The notes below the pieces were generated by a model. That model saw only the letters and a program-made list of their open reading frames with translations. It made no database searches and had not been told where the DNA came from. 64,000 bases of DNA from JAVVHH01 sp964235765 (lineage in GTDB: Bacteria > Pseudomonadota > Alphaproteobacteria > Acetobacterales > Acetobacteraceae), in the NCBI GenBank assembly GCA_964235765.1, contig CAXSDH010000008.1, forward strand, positions 9,383 to 73,382, written 5' to 3'. Shown here piece by piece: positions 54,298 to 61,681 of this stretch. Each line of letters starts with the position of its first letter. The first letter of the stretch is position 1. The position numbers and the translations under genes are program-made.

Positions 54298-55502
54298 GGC
54301 TTCACCAGGCTGCAGCCCCCTTGGTCCAGCGGCCGGAACGCCTGCTCGGCCGGAATGGTCGCGACCGTGCGGTAGTAGTCCCAGCGGCCCTTGGACTCGG
54401 CGGGCTTCTTGACCTCGAACAGATACATGGCGTGCACGGCGCGGCCGTCCTTGCGGATCGTGGTCGGACCGAACAAGGGGTCGTCGATCGGGGCGGCGGC
54501 CATGCGGGCCACCACTTGCGCGCCGGCCACTGTCTGTTCCGTATTGGCGGCCTTGAGGTAGGCCATCACGGAGGAATACACGCCCGCGTGGTTCATGGTC
54601 GGCATGCGGCCGCCGGCGCGCTCGGCGAAGCGCTTGCTCCAGGCGCGGGTCTGGTCGTTCAGGTCCCAATAGAACGCCTCGGTCAGTTGCAGGCCCTGGG
54701 CGATCGGCAGCCCGATCGCGTCGATGTCGGTCAGGAACACCAGCAGCCCGGCCAACCGCTGCTTGCCGTCCCGGCCGATGCCGAACTCCGCGGCCTGCTT
54801 GATGAGGGTCGACATGTCGGCGCCGCCGGCGGCGAGGCCGATCACCTTCGCCCCGGAGGATTGCGCGCTCAGCAACTGCGACGAGAGGTCCGCGGTGTCG
54901 AGCGGATGCATGGCCTGGCCGAGGACGCGCCCGCCGCCGGCCCGCACCATGTCGGCGGCGTCGCGGGACAGCGCGTGGCCGAACGCGTAGTCGGTGGTGA
55001 TGAAGAACCAGGTGTCGCCGCCGCTCGCCAGCACCGCGCGGGCGGTGCCGTTGGCCAGCGCCCAGGTGTCGAACACCCACTGCACGGTGGTTGGCGCGCA
55101 GGCCTTGCCGGTCAGTTCGGAGGTGCCGCTGCTGGAGGCCAGGAACGTGCGGTCCTTTTCGCGCATGACCTGGTTGACCGCCAGCGCCACGGCGGAGTTC
55201 GGCACGTCCACCACGGCGGCCACGCCGTCCCGGTCCACCCAGGCCCGGCTGATGGCGGCGCCTACGTCCGCCTTGTTCTGATGATCGGCCGAGAGGATTT
55301 CCACCCGCGGCGCCCCGGGCCCGGCGGCCTTGGCGAAGTCCTCGGCCGCCATCTGCGCCGCGACGATGGACGCGCGGCCCGAGAGGTCGGAGAAGGGGCC
55401 CGACATGTCGTTCAGCACGCCGATGCGGATCAGCCCGCCGGGGATCTCGGCGCAGGCGGGCCCGGCCGCGAGCAGCGTGAAGGCGAGCAGCAGCTTACGC
55501 AT
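54294..55502 (-). CDS. Branched-chain amino acid-type (LivK/Peripla_BP_6) substrate-binding protein
   Basis: 402 residues from ATG 55502, signal MRKLLLAFTLLAAGPACA. LivK-type segments: IRIGVLNDMSGPFSDLSGRASIVAAQMAAEDF, VEILSADHQNKADVGAAISRAWVDRDGVAAVVDVPNSAVALAV, FITTDYAFGHALSRDAA and GVYSSVMAYLKAA. Such proteins often bind aromatic acids in soil alphaproteobacteria. No LivHM/FG genes accompany it; it shares a transcript with a NitT/TauT-type importer instead. It overlaps the dioxygenase stop by 8 nt and the ATPase start by 4 nt. Confidence 0.9.
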   Translation of the reverse strand: MRKLLLAFTLLAAGPACAEIPGGLIRIGVLNDMSGPFSDLSGRASIVAAQMAAEDFAKAAGPGAPRVEILSADHQNKADVGAAISRAWVDRDGVAAVVDVPNSAVALAVNQVMREKDRTFLASSSGTSELTGKACAPTTVQWVFDTWALANGTARAVLASGGDTWFFITTDYAFGHALSRDAADMVRAGGGRVLGQAMHPLDTADLSSQLLSAQSSGAKVIGLAAGGADMSTLIKQAAEFGIGRDGKQRLAGLLVFLTDIDAIGLPIAQGLQLTEAFYWDLNDQTRAWSKRFAERAGGRMPTMNHAGVYSSVMAYLKAANTEQTVAGAQVVARMAAAPIDDPLFGPTTIRKDGRAVHAMYLFEVKKPAESKGRWDYYRTVATIPAEQAFRPLDQGGCSLVKP

Positions 55503-56541
55503 TGCCGCGGTCCTCCCGGAACAGGCCAAGCGCCTCTTGGATCGGCCGGTCCGAGAACGAGAACAGCACGGCGTCGGTATCCGCCTCGTGCCGCACCCGA
55601 TGCCAGCTCGGCGCCACGAACACGTCGCGCGGCCCCCATTCCACGGTGAAGCTGTCGCCGATATGGGTGCGTCCCCGCCCTTCGATCGGCGCATAGACGG
55701 TGGCGTCGGTGGAGCGGTAGCCTTGGGTGCGGAACCCCTCGGGCAGCAGCTGCATGAAGGTGCCCATGGTCGCCGTCGCGTGCCCGCCGGTCTCCGGATT
55801 GGCATAGCGCATCTTCAGCCCGTGGCAGGGGTCCCACTCCTCCTGCCGCCTCATCGCGTCCAGCGCCTCGCGGGTGCGGGCGTAGGGATAGTTGAAGATC
55901 GGCGAATTGGCGCCGCGCCGCGCGTGGTCCACCGGCAGCAGGTTGGCGCCGAAGCGGGCGCGGCTGTCGTCCTGCTTGCGGGTGATGGGCTGGGCGTCGT
56001 CCCCCAGGTGCTCGGCGAAGGAGGCATCGACGAACTGCACGACCGGAATGTCCAGCCCGTCGAGCCAGAACATCGGTTTGTCGCTTTCGTTGCCGTGGTC
56101 GTGCCACGCCATGGGCGGCGTGATGATGAAGTCGCCCTCCTGCATCAGGGTGCGCTCGCCGTTTACCACGGTATGCGCGCCGCCCCCCTCGAGCACGAAG
56201 CGCAGCGCGGTCTGGCTGTGCCGGTGCGCGGGCGCCACCTCGCCGGGCAACACCAGCTGCACGCCGGCGTAAAGGTCCGTGGTGATCTTGGATTGGCCGC
56301 GCAGGCCGGGGTTTTCCAACACCAGCACCCGCCGTTCCGCCTCCTTGGCGGTGATCAGCCCGCCGGCTTCCATCATCGCGGCCCGGATGTCGCCAAATTT
56401 CCAGGATGCGGGGGCGCAGGGGCTGCGCGGCTCCGGCGTGATGAGGCTGGCCATCGACGTCCAGAGCGGCGCCAGGTTCTGCGTGCTGATGCGGTCGTAG
56501 AACGACCGGCGTTCGGGCGTGTCCGTCGCGTGTGCGCTCAC
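55495..56541 (-). CDS. Gentisate 1,2-dioxygenase-like bicupin
   Basis: 348 residues from GTG 56541 (GGAGG 6 nt upstream). Two cupin domains: the first has the Fe(II) histidines in GEVAPAHRHSQTALRFVLEGGGAHTVVNGER and the later DFIITPPMAWHDHGNES; the second, less conserved, follows with RGRTHIGDSFTVEWGPRDVFVAPSWHRVRHEAD. This fits gentisate 1,2-dioxygenase, which opens gentisate to maleylpyruvate; length is typical. 1-Hydroxy-2-naphthoate dioxygenase is a related alternative. It heads the long minus-strand run and is divergent from marR and a gentisate-forming hydroxylase. Confidence 0.9.
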   Translation of the reverse strand: MSAHATDTPERRSFYDRISTQNLAPLWTSMASLITPEPRSPCAPASWKFGDIRAAMMEAGGLITAKEAERRVLVLENPGLRGQSKITTDLYAGVQLVLPGEVAPAHRHSQTALRFVLEGGGAHTVVNGERTLMQEGDFIITPPMAWHDHGNESDKPMFWLDGLDIPVVQFVDASFAEHLGDDAQPITRKQDDSRARFGANLLPVDHARRGANSPIFNYPYARTREALDAMRRQEEWDPCHGLKMRYANPETGGHATATMGTFMQLLPEGFRTQGYRSTDATVYAPIEGRGRTHIGDSFTVEWGPRDVFVAPSWHRVRHEADTDAVLFSFSDRPIQEALGLFREDRGNA

Positions 56542-56628
56542 TGTCGCCTCCCGTTTGTTAAGTTGACCGTATGCTGAACATCGGCCTACGTTCAAGTGCC
56601 AATTCGTGCGGGGGTTGAACGGGCAGCG
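56542..56628. promoter_or_regulatory. Divergent promoter/operator region of the gentisate genes
   Basis: 87 nt between the dioxygenase start (minus) and the MarR start (plus). It contains AAGTTGACC followed by GTATGCTGAAC, an imperfect dyad of the kind MarR proteins bind, and TTGACC could serve as a -35. Operator assignment is inferred from position. Confidence 0.4.
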
Positions 56629-57090
56629 ATGGAAAGCCTTTATCGAATGCCCGGCCACCTGATCCGGCGCGCCCATCAGGTGTCGTCCGCCATCTTTGCC
56701 GAGGAATGCGCCGGGTTCGACCTGACATCGGTGCAGTATGCCTCGCTTTCGGCCATCGACGCCAACCCCGGCGTGGACGCGACCCGGCTCTCGCAACTGG
56801 TCGCCTTCGACCGTTCCACCCTCGGCGAGGTGCTGGAACGCCTCGTGGCGAAAGGCTGGGTCCTGCGGGACGGCAGCGCCAGGGACCGCCGGGTGAAGCT
56901 GCTGCGGCTGGCCCGGGCGGGGGAGAGCCTGCTCCGCCAGGTTGAACCCGCCGTGCGGCGGGTGCAGCAACGGCTGCTGGCGCCGCTGGCGCCCGCCGAT
57001 CGGGAGACCATGCTGACCTTGCTCGCGCAACTGGCCGACGTGCACAACGAGGTCACGCCGGCGCCGCTGCGTTTGGTGGCGCAGCGATGA
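56629..57090 (+). CDS. MarR-family transcriptional regulator
   Basis: 153 residues from ATG 56629 (an upstream GTG at 56596 would add 11 residues). A winged helix is visible: TSVQYASLSAIDANPGVDATRLSQLVAFDRSTLGEVLERLVAKGWVLRDGSARDRRVKLLRLARAGE, with the DRR wing motif. It overlaps the hydroxylase start by 4 nt (ATGA) and diverges from the dioxygenase, so it most likely controls both directions in response to an aromatic acid such as 3-hydroxybenzoate or gentisate. Confidence 0.93.
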   Translation: MESLYRMPGHLIRRAHQVSSAIFAEECAGFDLTSVQYASLSAIDANPGVDATRLSQLVAFDRSTLGEVLERLVAKGWVLRDGSARDRRVKLLRLARAGESLLRQVEPAVRRVQQRLLAPLAPADRETMLTLLAQLADVHNEVTPAPLRLVAQR

Positions 57091-58277
57091 GCAAGCCGTT
57101 CCTCATCGCCGGCGGCGGCATCGGCGGCCTGGCTGCCGCCCTCGGCCTCGCCTTGAAGGGCGAGCAGGTCGTCGTGCTGGAAAAGGCGCCTATGCTTGGC
57201 GAGATTGGCGCCGGCATCCAGTTGGGGCCGAACGCCTTCCACTCGTTCGACTATCTGGGCGTGGGCGACACCGCGCGGGCCATGGCGGTGTATATCGACC
57301 AGCTCCGCCTGATGGACGCGATGTCGGGCGAGGAGATCACCCGCATTCCGCTGGACGAGCCGTTCCGTGCCCGGTTCGGCAACCCCTATGCCGTGGTGCA
57401 TCGCGGCGACCTGCACGGGGTGTTCCTGCGCGCCTGCCGGGCCAGCGACCGCATCGTGCTGCGCACCAGCGCCGAGGTGATCGCCTACGACCAGGATGGC
57501 TCGGGCGTGTCGGCGGAGTTGGTCGATGGCAGCCGGGTCGAGGGCGCCGCGCTGATCGGGGCGGATGGGCTGTGGTCCAACATCCGCAAGCAGGTGGTGG
57601 GCGACGGGCCGCCCCGGGTTTCGGGCCACACGACCTATCGCTCGGTCATCCCCACCGAGCAGATGCCCGAAGACTTGCGCTGGAACGCCGCCACGCTGTG
57701 GGCGGGGCCGAAATGCCACATCGTGCACTACCCGCTTTCAGGGTGGAAGGTGTTCAACCTGGTCGTCACCTACCACAACGACGCGCCGGAGCCGGTCGCC
57801 GGGCTGCCGGTGCGGCACGAGGAGGTGATGGCCGGGTTCCGCCACGTGCATCCCGTAGCCCAGGACATCATTCGCCACGGGCGGGACTGGCGCCTGTGGG
57901 TGCTGTGCGACCGTGACCCGGTGGAACGCTGGGTCGATGGCCGCGTCGCCCTGCTGGGGGACGCCGCCCACCCGATGATGCAGTACTTCGCCCAGGGCGC
58001 CTGCATGGCCATGGAGGACGCGGTTTGCCTGGCCGAGATGGTGGCCGGCCACCCCGGCGACCTCGGGGGCGCGCTCGAGGCCTATCGGGGCCAGCGGGTG
58101 TTGCGCACGGCGCGGGTGCAGTTGCAGTCGCGGGCGATCGGCGAGCATATCTATCACCCGGCCGGCGCCCATGCCGCCTTGCGCAACCGGATCATGTCGG
58201 CCAAGAGCGCCGGCGACTGGTACGACACCCTGGCGTGGCTCTACGGCGGCAGCGGCTTGGCGAGCCCAGCCCACTAA
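57087..58277 (+). CDS. FAD-dependent monooxygenase, 3-hydroxybenzoate 6-hydroxylase-like
   Basis: 396 residues. Class A flavoprotein hydroxylase motifs: FLIAGGGIGGLAAALGLALKGEQVVVLEKA (GxGxxG FAD), LIGADGLWSNIRKQVVGDG (DG motif), and VALLGDAAHPMMQYFAQGACMAMEDAVCLAEMV (GD motif). The sequence and length match 3-hydroxybenzoate 6-hydroxylases; salicylate hydroxylases are the nearest alternative. It would make gentisate for the divergent dioxygenase. Coupled to marR by ATGA overlap. Confidence 0.88.
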   Translation: MSKPFLIAGGGIGGLAAALGLALKGEQVVVLEKAPMLGEIGAGIQLGPNAFHSFDYLGVGDTARAMAVYIDQLRLMDAMSGEEITRIPLDEPFRARFGNPYAVVHRGDLHGVFLRACRASDRIVLRTSAEVIAYDQDGSGVSAELVDGSRVEGAALIGADGLWSNIRKQVVGDGPPRVSGHTTYRSVIPTEQMPEDLRWNAATLWAGPKCHIVHYPLSGWKVFNLVVTYHNDAPEPVAGLPVRHEEVMAGFRHVHPVAQDIIRHGRDWRLWVLCDRDPVERWVDGRVALLGDAAHPMMQYFAQGACMAMEDAVCLAEMVAGHPGDLGGALEAYRGQRVLRTARVQLQSRAIGEHIYHPAGAHAALRNRIMSAKSAGDWYDTLAWLYGGSGLASPAH

Positions 58278-58305
58278 CGAGACCAGCCCACCAAGAGGAT
58301 CTCCG

Positions 58306-59298
58306 GTGCCCAAGCTCCCGATCACCCTTGCCTGCTGGGATTACGACCGCACGCGGGCGCTGGCGGACGGCACGGTGCAGCCCGACGGCGTCGAGCTGAA
58401 CTACCTGAGCCTGCCGGTGGAAGAGACCTTCTTCCGCATGGCCCGCTTCCAGGAGTTCGATGCGGCCGAGATGTCGCTCAGCTCCTATTGCGTGACCTTG
58501 ATGCGCGACCATCCGCCGTTCATCGCCATCCCGGCCTTTCCCTCCCGCTTCTTCCGCCACTCCAGCATCTACGTGAACGCCGCGGCCGGCATCGAGCGCC
58601 CGCAGGACCTGGTGGGCAAGCGCGTCGGCGTGCCGGAATACCAGATGACGGCGCCGGTTTGGATCCGCGGCATTCTCGCCGACGAATACGGCGTGGCGCC
58701 GGACAGCGTCGCGTATTTCAGCGGCGGCGAGGAGGAGCCCGGCCGGGTGGAGAAGCTGAAGCTCGACCTGCCGCCACGCATCCGCATCACCCCGATCGGG
58801 CCGGAGCGGACGCTGGCGCGCATGCTGGCCGACGGCGAGCTGGACGCGCTGCAGACCGCGCGGGCGCCGAGCACGTTTTACAGCGAGCCCGCCCGGGTCC
58901 GCCGCTTGTTCCCGGACTATGTGCCGGTCGAGCGGGAGTACTTCCGCCGCACCCGCATCTTCCCGATCATGCACGTGGTGGCGCTGCGGCGTGAGGTGTA
59001 CCGGGCCAACCCGTGGGTGGCGCAGAGCCTGTTCAAGGCCTTCGTTGCCAGCCAGCGCCTGACCTATGAGGGCCTGGCGGTGACGGCCGCGCTGAAAACC
59101 ATGCTGCCGTGGCAGATGGCCGCGGTGGAAGATGCGCGGCGCGAGATGGGCGAGGACTGGTGGAGCTACGGCTACGCAGCCAACCGGCACGTGCTCGAGA
59201 CCTTCGTGCGCTACCACCACGAGCAGGGCCTGTCGAAGCGCCTGCTCGCTCCCGAGGAGCTGTTCGCGCCGGAGACCATGGAGGCGTTCAAGATTTAG
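58306..59298 (+). CDS. 4,5-dihydroxyphthalate decarboxylase-like / NMT1-type protein
   Basis: 330 residues from GTG 58306 (AGAGGA upstream). The sequence ITLACWDYDRTRALADGTVQPDGVELNYLSLPVEETFFRM, FPSRFFRHSSIYVNAAAGIERPQDLVGKRVGVPEYQMTAPVWIRGIL is characteristic of proteins named 4,5-dihydroxyphthalate decarboxylase, a family built on a periplasmic-binding-protein fold. No signal peptide is present, so it is cytoplasmic or an enzyme rather than a transporter component. It follows the hydroxylase by 28 nt, tying it to aromatic-acid metabolism; whether it decarboxylates phthalate or another acid is open. Confidence 0.83.
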   Translation: MPKLPITLACWDYDRTRALADGTVQPDGVELNYLSLPVEETFFRMARFQEFDAAEMSLSSYCVTLMRDHPPFIAIPAFPSRFFRHSSIYVNAAAGIERPQDLVGKRVGVPEYQMTAPVWIRGILADEYGVAPDSVAYFSGGEEEPGRVEKLKLDLPPRIRITPIGPERTLARMLADGELDALQTARAPSTFYSEPARVRRLFPDYVPVEREYFRRTRIFPIMHVVALRREVYRANPWVAQSLFKAFVASQRLTYEGLAVTAALKTMLPWQMAAVEDARREMGEDWWSYGYAANRHVLETFVRYHHEQGLSKRLLAPEELFAPETMEAFKI

Positions 59299-59335
59299 GC
59301 GTATGGGATGTGGCGACGAACCGTGAAAGGCCTCC

Positions 59336-59644
59336 ATGCGCGCCCGCATCTTCCGCCGCCCCAAGACCGCCACCCAATCCGGCACCGCCGGCACCGGCAA
59401 CTGGGTGCTCGACTGGCAGTCGCCGCAGCGGGAGGTGAACGATCCCTTGATGGGCTGGTGGGGTAGCGGCCATACGCAAGGCCAGGTCCGGCTGCGGTTC
59501 GACACCTGCGAGCAGGCCGTGGCCTATGCCGCGCAGAACGGCATGGAATACGAGGTGGAGCCGCCGCCGGAAGCCCGGCCAGTCAAGCCCAAGGTCTACG
59601 CCGATAATTTCCGATACGGCCGGGCTGAAAACTGGACGCACTAG
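59336..59644 (+). CDS. NADH dehydrogenase accessory subunit, NDUFS4 family
   Basis: 102 residues. The family core is clear: ARIFRRPKTATQSGTAGTGNWVLDW, DPLMGWWGSGHTQGQVRLRFDTCEQAVAYAAQNGMEYEV, and the C-terminal KVYADNFRYGRAENWTH. NDUFS4 (18-kDa subunit) is a peripheral stabiliser of respiratory complex I found in mitochondria and alphaproteobacteria. It is often a stand-alone gene, as here, 37 nt from the previous gene and 18 nt before a tRNA. Confidence 0.93.
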   Translation: MRARIFRRPKTATQSGTAGTGNWVLDWQSPQREVNDPLMGWWGSGHTQGQVRLRFDTCEQAVAYAAQNGMEYEVEPPPEARPVKPKVYADNFRYGRAENWTH

Positions 59645-59662
59645 CCGTATAAGCAGCCGTCC

Positions 59663-59739
59663 GCGCCCTTAGCTCAGTTGGATAGAGCGGCGGCCTTCTA
59701 ATCCGCATGTCGGGGGTTCGAATCCCTCAGGGCGCGCCA
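59663..59739 (+). tRNA. tRNA-Arg (anticodon TCT)
   Basis: Cloverleaf read by hand: acceptor GCGCCCT/AGGGCGC with encoded CCA, D arm GCTC...GAGC, anticodon loop CTTCTAA, T arm GGGGG TTCGAAT CCCT. Position 31-39 of the anticodon stem is a C-U mismatch (GCGGC against TCCGC), unusual but at the loop-proximal end. It decodes AGA (and AGG by wobble). Confidence 0.9.
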
Positions 59740-59755
59740 ACCACTCGGAGGAACG

Positions 59756-60529
59756 ATGTCCATTAAGCGACTCCTGCTCGCGGCCGTTGCCGCCGCAGCC
59801 ATGGCCGCACCGGCGCGTGCGGGCGAGGCGCTCGATTCGATAAGGGCCCGGGGTGTGCTACGGGTGGGAAGCACCGGCGACTATAAGCCGTTCACCTTCC
59901 GGAATGCCGATGGCAGCTTCTACGGCGCGGACATCGAGATGGCGGGCCGGCTGGCCCAGCGTCTTGGCGTCAAGCTGGAGGTGGTGCCGACAGTCTGGGC
60001 GCGCCTCATGGACGATTTCACAAGCGGTAAGTTCGACGTCGCGATGGGTGGGGTGACGGTGCTTCCCGCCCGCGCGCAAAAGGGCGACTTCTCAACCGTC
60101 ACGTTTGTGGACGGCAAGCGCCCGGTGGCGCGCTGCACGGACCAGGACCGGTTCACCAGCGTGGAAGCCATCGACCAGCCCGGGGTGCGCGTGGTGGTCA
60201 ACCCCGGTGCCGCCAACGAGGAGTTCGCCCGCGCCAACTTCAAACGCGCTAGCCTAGCCGTGCACTCCGACAACGCGACGGTGTTCGACGAAATCATCGC
60301 CAACCGCGCGGACGTGATGGTGACCGACGGGATCGAGGCGGACCACCAAGGGTTTATCCACCCCGAGCTTTGCCCGACCCACGTTCCGGCGCCGTTCACC
60401 CGTCTGGAAAAGGCTTATTGGCTGCCGAAAGACCCGGAGTTGCTTGCGCTGGTGAACGACTGGCTAGCCGGCGAACGGGCGAGCGGCGCCTGGGCGCGGA
60501 CGCTGGAGAACGCGCAGAAGGCACCATAG
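59756..60529 (+). CDS. Periplasmic PheC-like cyclohexadienyl dehydratase / SBP_bac_3 protein
   Basis: 257 residues with signal MSIKRLLLAAVAAAAMAAPARA and GGAGG upstream. It has the amino-acid-binding-protein fold, but the specific signature is that of PheC: LRVGSTGDYKPFTFRNADGSFYGADIEMAGRLAQRLGVKLEVVPTVWARLMDDFTSGKFD, KRPVARCTDQDRF, VVVNPGAANEEFARANF and TDGIEADHQG. PheC converts prephenate or arogenate in the periplasm. An arginine- or lysine-binding protein is the alternative. It stands alone downstream of tRNA-Arg, with no transporter genes beside it. Confidence 0.8.
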   Translation: MSIKRLLLAAVAAAAMAAPARAGEALDSIRARGVLRVGSTGDYKPFTFRNADGSFYGADIEMAGRLAQRLGVKLEVVPTVWARLMDDFTSGKFDVAMGGVTVLPARAQKGDFSTVTFVDGKRPVARCTDQDRFTSVEAIDQPGVRVVVNPGAANEEFARANFKRASLAVHSDNATVFDEIIANRADVMVTDGIEADHQGFIHPELCPTHVPAPFTRLEKAYWLPKDPELLALVNDWLAGERASGAWARTLENAQKAP

Positions 60530-60531
60530 TC

Positions 60532-60548
60532 CCCCGGACGCGCCGGGG
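60532..60548. terminator. Candidate terminator between convergent pheC-like gene and rpoH
   Basis: CCCCGG and CCGGGG pair over ACGCG. It sits 3 nt after one stop and 19 nt before the other. Short stem and no T-run, so weak support. Confidence 0.35.
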
Positions 60549-60566
60549 AACTACGACCGGTGAGCG

Positions 60567-61457
60567 CTAGGCGGCGGCCTGGCTGGCCTGGCGGCGTTCC
60601 GCCACCTGGGTCTTCATCGACTTCTGCAGCTTCTCGAACGCGCGGACTTCGATCTGCCGAACCCGTTCGCGGGAGATGTTGTACTGCTGCGAAAGTTCTT
60701 CGAGCGTGGTTGGGTTATCCTTCAGCCGCCGCTCGATCAGGATATGGCGCTCCCGCTCGTTCAGCGTCTTGAGGGCGCCGTTGAGCAGCGCCTTGCGGCC
60801 GGTCAGCTCCTCATGGTCGGCCAAGACCACTTCCTGGCTCTCGCTTTCGTCGATCAGCCAATCCTGCCACTCGCCTTCGCTGTCGGCGCGGACGGGCGCG
60901 TTCAGGCTGTTGTCCGGCGCGGCAAGCCGGCGGTTCATGCTGACCACGTCCTGCTCCGGCACGGCCAGCATGCGGGCGATCTTGGCGACTTGCTCCGGTT
61001 GCAGGTCGCCGTCCTCGATCGCCTGCATCTGGCCCTTCAGCCGGCGCAGGTTGAAGAACAGCTTCTTCTGCGCGGCCGTGGTGCCCATCTTCACCAGCGA
61101 CCAGCTGTGCAGGATGTACTCCTGGATGGCGGCACGGATCCACCACATGGCGTAGGTCGCGAGGCGGAAGCCACGGTCGGGGTCGAAGCGCTTCACCGCC
61201 TGCATCATGCCGACGTTGCCTTCGCTGATCAGTTCGCCAACGGGCAAGCCGTAGCCGCGATAGCCCATCGCGATCTTGGCGACGAGCCGAAGATGCGAAG
61301 TCACCAGCTTATGCGCGGCAGTGTTGTCCTGCGCGTCGCGCCAACGGCGGGAGAGCTCGAGCTCCTCCTCCGGCGCCAGCATAGGGAAGCGCCGGATTTC
61401 TTGCAGGTAGCGAGAAAGGTTGCCCTCGGGGGCGACATTTACGATAGCAGCAGCCAT
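60567..61457 (-). CDS. rpoH: RNA polymerase sigma-32 (heat shock) factor
   Basis: 296 residues. Sigma-70 regions are easily seen: region 1.2 NLSRYLQEIRRFPMLAPEEELEL, 2.1-2.4 TSHLRLVAKIAMGYRGYGLPVGELISEGNVGMMQAVKRFDPDRGFRLATYAMWWIRAAIQEYILHSWSLVKMGTTAAQKKLFFNLRRLKG (the RpoH box FFNLRR), and region 4 NERERHILIERRLKDNPTTLEELSQQYNISRERVRQIEVRAFEKLQ. It directs heat-shock transcription. Ribosome site GAGGG. It lies downstream of rluD on the same strand but has a strong promoter of its own. Confidence 0.97.
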   Translation of the reverse strand: MAAAIVNVAPEGNLSRYLQEIRRFPMLAPEEELELSRRWRDAQDNTAAHKLVTSHLRLVAKIAMGYRGYGLPVGELISEGNVGMMQAVKRFDPDRGFRLATYAMWWIRAAIQEYILHSWSLVKMGTTAAQKKLFFNLRRLKGQMQAIEDGDLQPEQVAKIARMLAVPEQDVVSMNRRLAAPDNSLNAPVRADSEGEWQDWLIDESESQEVVLADHEELTGRKALLNGALKTLNERERHILIERRLKDNPTTLEELSQQYNISRERVRQIEVRAFEKLQKSMKTQVAERRQASQAAA

Positions 61458-61638
61458 ATCAAGCCCTCATGCGTCGGTGCAACAGCGCTTCCGCACCCTA
61501 TACGGCGTAGCGGAACCCGCAGTTGCGACGCAAACAGAGATAGGCGCGGGGGTGACCATCACGTCCCAGAGACCGCCCCGAAGCAGCGGGTCCCTGGACT
61601 GGTCCGTTGCCGCACGCCCGCGGCCCCGGTTGCCGATA

Positions 61639-61667
61639 TTCATACCGGACCGCTGCGGTCCTGTCAA
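61639..61667 (-). promoter_or_regulatory. Strong sigma-70-type promoter for rpoH with palindromic spacer
   Basis: On the minus strand TTGACA (61667-61662) is followed by a 17-nt spacer and TATGAA (61644-61639). Bases 1-15 of the spacer are GGACCGC-A-GCGGTCC, a perfect dyad with 7-bp arms. The leader to the rpoH start would be about 175 nt, long enough for RNA-level control. Confidence 0.7.
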
Positions 61668-61681
61668 GAACCGCGCGGCAA

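Noticed and set aside
44863..59298. Recently acquired genomic island
   Set aside because: Base and codon use appear similar to the rest and there are no integrases, IS ends or flanking direct repeats; the idea would need composition statistics.
59663..59739. tRNA-Arg as an attachment site for an integrated element
   Set aside because: No integrase, no repeated tRNA 3' end downstream, and the following genes (PheC-like, rpoH, rluD) are core.
61458..61638. Riboswitch in the rpoH leader
   Set aside because: I could not find a known riboswitch core by eye. A thermosensor structure is possible but not demonstrable without folding.
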